Assembly (NCBI GenBank): GCA_023384105.1
Contig: JAHDXR010000001.1
Coordinates: 310,001 to 374,000, forward strand
Reading direction: 5' to 3'
DNA length: 64,000 nt
Source: Hyphomonadaceae bacterium
Lineage (GTDB): Bacteria; Pseudomonadota; Alphaproteobacteria; Caulobacterales; Aquidulcibacteraceae
Shown here: one piece after another, positions 59,981-64,000 of the stretch
How positions within the stretch are numbered: the first letter of the stretch is position 1
Layout of the letters: every line of letters starts with the position of its first letter
Made by a program: the position numbers and the translations under genes
Notes under the pieces: generated by a model
Told to the model about the DNA's origin: nothing
Databases searched by the model: none
The model's input: only the letters and a program-made list of their open reading frames with translations

Positions 59981-60358
59981 ATGAGCCCTGCCGCCAAGAG
60001 TGCGCACATTCCCGCGCCGCAGCTGATGACGACGCTTGCGGGCGAACTCGAACGCATGCGCGAGATCGGCACGCGCATCGAGATCTCGCTCTGCCAGCTC
60101 GCCAGCAGCGCCGCCGATCAGGGCGAATGGCTGGACGACGTGCAGCAGCTCGACCTGTTGCTGCAGCAGCTGGCGGCGCTGCGCGACTTCGTCGGCGCGG
60201 CCGCCTGCGCCGAAGGCGCCGCGCAGGCCTCGTTCGCCATGGGCGAAGCGCTCGACCAGGTGCTGCTGCACGATCTGCGCGCGCGCCTCAGCGGCGAGCA
60301 GGCCGAAGCGCAGGAGAGCGGCGACCTGATGCTGTTCGACGGGGACGGCGCCTCATGA
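59981..60358 (+). CDS. CheU-like hypothetical protein of the chemotaxis operon
   Basis: 125 aa, almost entirely helical by sequence (LMTTLAGELERMREIGTRIEISLCQLASSAADQGEWLDDVQQLDLLLQQLAALRDFVGAA), with an acidic end. The position between cheD and the third receiver is where Caulobacter cheI has cheU, so I call it CheU-like by position; I cannot confirm homology by sequence. It could be a CheC/CheZ-independent regulator of the receivers. Overlaps the next gene by 4 bases. Confidence 0.65.
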   Translation: MSPAAKSAHIPAPQLMTTLAGELERMREIGTRIEISLCQLASSAADQGEWLDDVQQLDLLLQQLAALRDFVGAAACAEGAAQASFAMGEALDQVLLHDLRARLSGEQAEAQESGDLMLFDGDGAS

Positions 60359-60951
60359 CCCACCCGGTTCAGCAGAAGATCAACCTCTCGCTCGCCAGCG
60401 TCCTGGTGATCGACAACAGCCAGCACGTGCTGGACATCCTCACTCAGGTGATGAAGGGGATGGGCGCGCAGGACATACACCGCTGCACGACCGTCGCCGA
60501 CGCCAGCCAGTTTCTGGCGCAAACGCCGGCCGATCTGATCGTGATCGACCCCACGCTGAAGGACGAGGACGGATACGAGTTCATCCGCAGCGTCCGCCGC
60601 TCGTCGTCTTCGACGCAGCGCGTTGCGCCGATCATCTCGATGTCGGGCTATTCGACGGCGGCCACGGTGGCGCGGGCGCGCGATTGCGGCGCCAACTTCT
60701 TCGTCGCCAAGCCGATCACGCCGAAGGTGCTGATCGACCGCCTGATCTTCATCGGCCGCGACAATCGCCAGTTCATCGAGGTCGAGGGCGGCTATTGCGG
60801 CCCCGACCGCCGTTTCAAGTTCGAGGGGCCGCCGCCGGGCTCGCTCGGCCGCCGCGCCGAAGACAAGGCGCCGGTCGGCGACGCCTCCGCGCCCAACATG
60901 TCCCAGGACGAAGTCGACTTCATGATCAAGCCGCAGCGGGTTCAGCTATGA
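60355..60951 (+). CDS. Receiver-domain protein with C-terminal extension (CheYIII position)
   Basis: 198 aa from ATG 60355. Receiver: ASVLVIDNSQHVLDILTQV has D-N instead of the usual D-D/E-D pair, phosphoacceptor in LIVIDPTLKDEDGYEF, Thr replaced by Ser in ISMSGYSTAAT, Lys in FVAKPITPKVL. The extra 75 residues (QFIEVEGGYCGPDRRFKFEGPPPGSLGRRAED) carry a GPDRRF motif found in other two-component proteins. The weakened acidic pocket suggests altered phosphorylation. Corresponds to cheYIII of the Caulobacter order. Confidence 0.82.
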   Translation: MTHPVQQKINLSLASVLVIDNSQHVLDILTQVMKGMGAQDIHRCTTVADASQFLAQTPADLIVIDPTLKDEDGYEFIRSVRRSSSSTQRVAPIISMSGYSTAATVARARDCGANFFVAKPITPKVLIDRLIFIGRDNRQFIEVEGGYCGPDRRFKFEGPPPGSLGRRAEDKAPVGDASAPNMSQDEVDFMIKPQRVQL

Positions 60952-61412
60952 GCCGCATTCGCAAATATCGTCCCGACGTGCGGCTGCGGAGCCTGCTCAA
61001 CCGGCCCGGCGGCGTCTCGATCGAACAGGCGCTGAGCGAGGCCGCGCGCGGCATCGAGACGCTGCGCGCGCAATGCGTCGGCGCGGTCGACGCCAAGATC
61101 GAGGAAATCGCCGCCGCCGCGATCGACGATACGTACTGCGTCCCCGCCGTCTACGCCCTGGCCGACGAGATTTTCGTGCTGGCGGGCACGTTCGGCCTCA
61201 GCGACGTCAGCCGCGCCGCCTACAGCCTGTGTGCGCTGCTGTCGTCGGACGAGGGCGCGCGCAAGGCCGCCGCCGTGCACGTGCACGTCGACGCGCTGCG
61301 CGCCTTGCGCAACCCCGTCGTCGCCAGCGACAGCCTCGCCGCCGCCAAGGTGCTGGACGGGCTCGCCAACGTCACCAAGCGCTACGCTAAGGACGCAGCG
61401 CCAGGGCGCTGA
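60948..61412 (+). CDS. CheE-like hypothetical protein, last gene of the chemotaxis operon
   Basis: 154 aa from ATG 60948. Helical, with a basic N-terminus (SRIRKYRPDVRLRSLLNRPGG) and the central stretch IEEIAAAAIDDTYCVPAVYALADEIFVLAGTFGLSDVSRAAYSLCALL, which recalls an Hpt-like helical bundle without an obvious phospho-His. It stands where Caulobacter cheI has cheE; named by position. It overlaps the previous gene by 4 bases and is followed by an interspersed repeat. Confidence 0.65.
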   Translation: MSRIRKYRPDVRLRSLLNRPGGVSIEQALSEAARGIETLRAQCVGAVDAKIEEIAAAAIDDTYCVPAVYALADEIFVLAGTFGLSDVSRAAYSLCALLSSDEGARKAAAVHVHVDALRALRNPVVASDSLAAAKVLDGLANVTKRYAKDAAPGR

Positions 61413-61758
61413 GCCGCGCGCTCCCGCTTAAGTGCGTCGCGCCGTTAGGTAGCGCACACACAGCTTTCCCCGCTTCCCGGCCGGAGCACAGCGAAGAGCC
61501 GGGACCCAGGAGCAAACGCACCCGCGCTTCATCCCCTGGACCCCGGCTCGTACCCCGGCTTTCGCCGGGGCTGCGTCCGAGGAGCGTGATCCACCGCGTC
61601 CTCCCCGGCCAGGGGGAGCACGGGCGGCTGTGCGAGTGGCCGTACGGCGAGAAGCGGAAACGAGCGGCGACGCCGGGCGCGCGATATCGCGCTTTTCGCG
61701 CAAGCCGTCGCGTCCGTCGCGAACGGCTGCTCGCAGCGGTGATGGCGAGCAAGGACTT
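61413..61758. other. Gene-free region between the che and mrp operons
   Basis: About 345 bases between convergent operons. Its first half is the interspersed repeat at 61471-61588. The rest (cctccccggccagggggag, cgcgcgatatcgcgc) holds short inverted repeats but no credible gene or terminator with a T run. Confidence 0.5.
61471..61588. repeat. Interspersed repeat, inverted relative to 9456
   Basis: cgcttcccggccggagcacagcgaagagccgggacccagg... cctggaccccggctcgtaccccggctttcgccggggctgcgtccgaggagcg. The modules match those at 9456-9557 in reverse orientation, including the ccccggctttcgccgggg hairpin. It follows the end of the chemotaxis operon. Confidence 0.7.
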
Positions 61759-62103
61759 TCAGTCCAGCGGGGGCACCTCTTGGTTGGACTCGGAGCGATC
61801 GCGGTAAAGCGCCGCCCGCACGAGGAGGATGAAGGTGACGGGCGTGGTCAGCAGCACGAAGAGCAGGAGCAGGAGTTCGCGCCCGACCGGCCGCGACTGC
61901 AACACCGAGAAGCAGAGCATTGATCCGGACAGGATCAGCGCCGCGCCGAGGGTGGTTCCGAGCGTCGGGGCGTGAACGCGCTGGTAGAAGGACCGCAGCG
62001 TTGCGAGGCCGACCGCGCCGATCAGGGTGAACGCGGCGCCCCCGACGATGAGAATGCTGGTGAGCAAAGCGGCCCACAGCGGCAGATCGGGCGCCTCGAT
62101 CAT
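61759..62103 (-). CDS. mrpG: Mrp/Pha cation:proton antiporter subunit G
   Basis: 114 aa with three membrane helices and the MnhG/PhaG/MrpG pattern LIVGGAAFTLIGAVGLATLRSFYQRVHAPTLGTTLGAALILSG, ending in a charged cytoplasmic tail. It is the last subunit of the multi-gene Na+(K+)/H+ antiporter. It overlaps mrpF by 4 bases. Confidence 0.92.
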   Translation of the reverse strand: MIEAPDLPLWAALLTSILIVGGAAFTLIGAVGLATLRSFYQRVHAPTLGTTLGAALILSGSMLCFSVLQSRPVGRELLLLLFVLLTTPVTFILLVRAALYRDRSESNQEVPPLD

Positions 62104-62381
62104 TCGATCACTTCACCGCGCATCAGAAACTTCGCCATGGCGACAGTGGAGGCGAACCCCAGCAAGGCGATGACAAGGGCGGCCTCGAAATAGAGCATGC
62201 TTCCGGTCCGTACGCCGAACGTCACGATCATCAGCATCGCGGTCACGTAGAGCGTGTCGAGCCCGAGGACGCGATCCTGCGCGCGCGGGCCCCGGGCAAT
62301 GCGCCACACCGCCATCGTCATCGCCATCGCCAGCATGATTTGCGCGGCAAAGAGGGCTCCGCCAAGAATGAGGACGTTCAC
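62100..62381 (-). CDS. mrpF: Mrp/Pha cation:proton antiporter subunit F
   Basis: 93 aa from GTG 62381, which overlaps the mrpE stop (GTGA); the ATG at 62435 in the track would overlap mrpE by 58 bases and adds an unrelated leader. Three membrane helices with WRIARGPRAQDRVLGLDTLYVTAMLMIVTFG, the MrpF signature (conserved Asp). Confidence 0.9.
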   Translation of the reverse strand: MNVLILGGALFAAQIMLAMAMTMAVWRIARGPRAQDRVLGLDTLYVTAMLMIVTFGVRTGSMLYFEAALVIALLGFASTVAMAKFLMRGEVIE

Positions 62382-62866
62382 TGGAATATCTCCCTCAACA
62401 GCGGTTCGTACCGGCGCTTTACCAAATCTATCCAATCCGCCTCGTCCACAAAATCGAACACGTGCAGGAGTAGGCGGTTCGTCGCCGCGTCGTGCTGCGC
62501 CCAGAGCGTGCCGGGCGTGCTTGTGATGATCACCGCCAGCAGCGCCAAACCGTATCGATTGGTAAGTTCGAGAGGTATGGCGACGAAGCCTGACGTGTGC
62601 GCGTGTCTGGCGCCGCCGAGTATGATCGCGGCGACCGCGAAGTTTGAGCGCACGATGTCGTAGATGACGATGCCTGCGAGTTTGAACAGGGCCACGGCGC
62701 TTCCGATGCGCAATTTCGGGGCTTCAAGCGGGACAAGGCTCCAAGGCGCAACGATCCCGATCAGGACGGCGCCGAGCAAGGTCATCGGGGCCAGCGAATT
62801 ATGCAGCAGCACCCAGAAGGCCGCGAGAGCGAGCGAAAGCCCGGGGTAGGGGAAGAGGCGGCTCAT
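62378..62866 (-). CDS. mrpE: Mrp/Pha cation:proton antiporter subunit E
   Basis: 162 aa. The MrpE pattern is seen in LFPYPGLSLALAAFWVLLHNSL, LFKLAGIVIYDIVRSNFAVAAIILG and LLAVIITSTPGTLWAQHDAATNRLLLHVFDFVDEADW. Membrane subunit. It is joined by 4-base overlaps to mrpD and mrpF. Confidence 0.92.
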   Translation of the reverse strand: MSRLFPYPGLSLALAAFWVLLHNSLAPMTLLGAVLIGIVAPWSLVPLEAPKLRIGSAVALFKLAGIVIYDIVRSNFAVAAIILGGARHAHTSGFVAIPLELTNRYGLALLAVIITSTPGTLWAQHDAATNRLLLHVFDFVDEADWIDLVKRRYEPLLREIFQ

Positions 62867-64000
62867 CGGGACGTCTCGTTCGCCGGCGCTGGCGGGACAT
62901 CGCCGCCGAGCACTGCGCCGATATAGTCCTGCGGACGGGAGAGCCAGGCGACCGTGTCATCCGTGAAGCGGAAGACGGCCGCGCCGTTGACGGTCATGAT
63001 GACGCACGCGGCCAGAAGCCCGGCGATGGCGACGAACTCCACGCCGCGCACGCGCGGCGTCACGCTTTCCTTGGACGCCCAGATCGACTCGATCCCGATG
63101 CGCAGCAATGCGACGACGGCCGTGAAGCTCGAGAGCGTCAGCAAAGCGATGAGCACCCAATCCGCCGCCGTCGCCTGTTCGGACAGGCCGGCCATCATGG
63201 CGAATTTGCCGACGAAGCCGGACAGCGGCGGCAGGCCCGCCAGCAGAAGAGCGCAGAGAATAAAGCCGCCGCTGATGAGCGCTATGGCGGCGGGGATAAC
63301 GACGCCCACCTCGTCACTGGGCGAACCGTCCTCGTAGGGGTCGCGATATTCGTCCTCGAAGACAGGGGGCGGCGAGGCCGGCGCCGTTGTGCCGCGCGCG
63401 CGGTTCAGGAGCTCGACCAGCAGGAAAAAGGCGGCGACGGCGAAGGTCGAGCTGATCATGTAATAGAGCGCGCCGGACAAGGCCCGACCGCCGCCGGCGC
63501 CGACGACGGCAAGGACCGCACCGGAAGAGATCAGAATGGAAAAGCCTGCGATGCGGGAGAACGTGCGCGCCGCCAGCATGCCGGCCGCGCTCATCGCGAT
63601 GGTGAGCGCCCCGCCGAACAAGAGCAGCGGACTGGCGAATCCCGCGGCGTCCCCGGTCTCCGGGCCGAAGAAGAGGAATGTGACGCGCAGCACCGCATAA
63701 ACGCCGACCTTGGTCATGATCGCGAACATCGCCGCCGCCGGCGCGCTTGACGCCGAGTATGTCGGCGGCAGCCAGAAACCGAGCGGCCAGATCCCGGCCT
63801 TGATCAAGAACGCGACGCCGAGCACCGCGCAGCCGATTTCGAACAATGTTCGCTGCGCGCCAGAGAGTTCGGGCAGCCGTCCGGCGAGGTCCGCCATGTT
63901 GAGCGTTCCGGCGACGCCGTAGATCGCGCTGACGCCGAGAAGGAACAACGACGAGGCGCCAAGATTGACCGCAATATAGTGAAGCCCCGCTTTGACCCGT
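62863..64000 (-). CDS. mrpD: Mrp/Pha cation:proton antiporter subunit D (partial)
   Basis: The frame is open to the window's right edge, so the N-terminal part is missing; the start at 63948 in the track is an internal TTG (the frame continues upstream as HYIAVNLGASSLFLLG). About 379 residues are visible. It is a NuoN/MrpD-type proton-pumping membrane subunit: GTLNMADLAGRLPEL, LIKAGIWPLGFWLPPTYSASSAPAAAMFAIMTKVGVYAVLR, with the conserved lysines of the proton path. A loop rich in acids and prolines (TTAPASPPPVFEDEYRDPYEDGSPSDE) is also seen. Confidence 0.93.
   Translation of the reverse strand, partial: RVKAGLHYIAVNLGASSLFLLGVSAIYGVAGTLNMADLAGRLPELSGAQRTLFEIGCAVLGVAFLIKAGIWPLGFWLPPTYSASSAPAAAMFAIMTKVGVYAVLRVTFLFFGPETGDAAGFASPLLLFGGALTIAMSAAGMLAARTFSRIAGFSILISSGAVLAVVGAGGGRALSGALYYMISSTFAVAAFFLLVELLNRARGTTAPASPPPVFEDEYRDPYEDGSPSDEVGVVIPAAIALISGGFILCALLLAGLPPLSGFVGKFAMMAGLSEQATAADWVLIALLTLSSFTAVVALLRIGIESIWASKESVTPRVRGVEFVAIAGLLAACVIMTVNGAAVFRFTDDTVAWLSRPQDYIGAVLGGDVPPAPANETSR

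Overview
The window is high-GC DNA from an alphaproteobacterium, most likely of the Caulobacterales type. The evidence is the alphaproteobacterial-style rpoB/rpoC, a perfect GTTC-N7-GTTC LexA box, and above all a chemotaxis cluster whose order (mcp, STAS, cheY, cheA, cheW, cheR, cheB, cheY, cheD, cheU-like, receiver, cheE-like) matches the cheI operon known from Caulobacter crescentus. I cannot name a genus. I saw no tRNA, rRNA or CRISPR array.

Layout. 1-5.6 kb: end of rpoB and all of rpoC, closed by a clear terminator. 5.6-9.5 kb: aspartate-type aminotransferase, a saccharopine-dehydrogenase-like reductase, and a pterin pair (folB and a FolM-like SDR). 9.6-11.8 kb: an accessory patch with a 31-aa hydrophobic peptide, an operator-controlled ribbon-helix-helix gene with a 52-aa partner, and an IS1595-type transposase. 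11.8-14.3 kb: an SOS-box-controlled radical SAM protein, a zinc metallopeptidase, and a four-helix-bundle gene caught between inverted short repeats. 14.3-17.9 kb: LysR regulator, MscS channel, trxB, single-domain receiver. 17.9-20.8 kb: an arsenic operon, arsR - ATP-grasp enzyme - arsC - aquaporin. 20.7-28.5 kb: ELM1-family protein, a DUF433/DUF5615 toxin-antitoxin pair, greA, carB (with a palindromic repeat inserted in frame), and a CPBP protease / RHH / SPFH operon. 28.6-39.6 kb: a TadG-like VWA protein, a TIR-TM-TonB fusion, carbonic anhydrase, a TetR unit, a 2OG oxygenase, an SDR, ubiTUV for oxygen-independent ubiquinone synthesis, and a RelE/ParE pair. 39.7-52 kb: rpoD (with a duplicated tail), dnaG, small envelope proteins, a SIMPL-domain protein, a 2-hydroxyacid dehydrogenase, carA, an S9-family protein without its catalytic triad, glpX, and a free-methionine sulfoxide reductase. 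52-61.4 kb: the chemotaxis operon, headed by a globin-coupled receptor. 61.8-64 kb: the end of an Mrp/Pha antiporter operon (D, E, F, G).

Most genes are ordinary core metabolism and information processing, packed with 1- and 4-nt start/stop overlaps. The places that deserve attention are the ATP-grasp gene in the arsenic operon, the synonymous tandem copy of the rpoD tail, the TIR-TonB fusion, the dead S9 peptidase, the palindrome inserted into carB, and several dispersed palindromic repeat families that sit exactly against stop codons.
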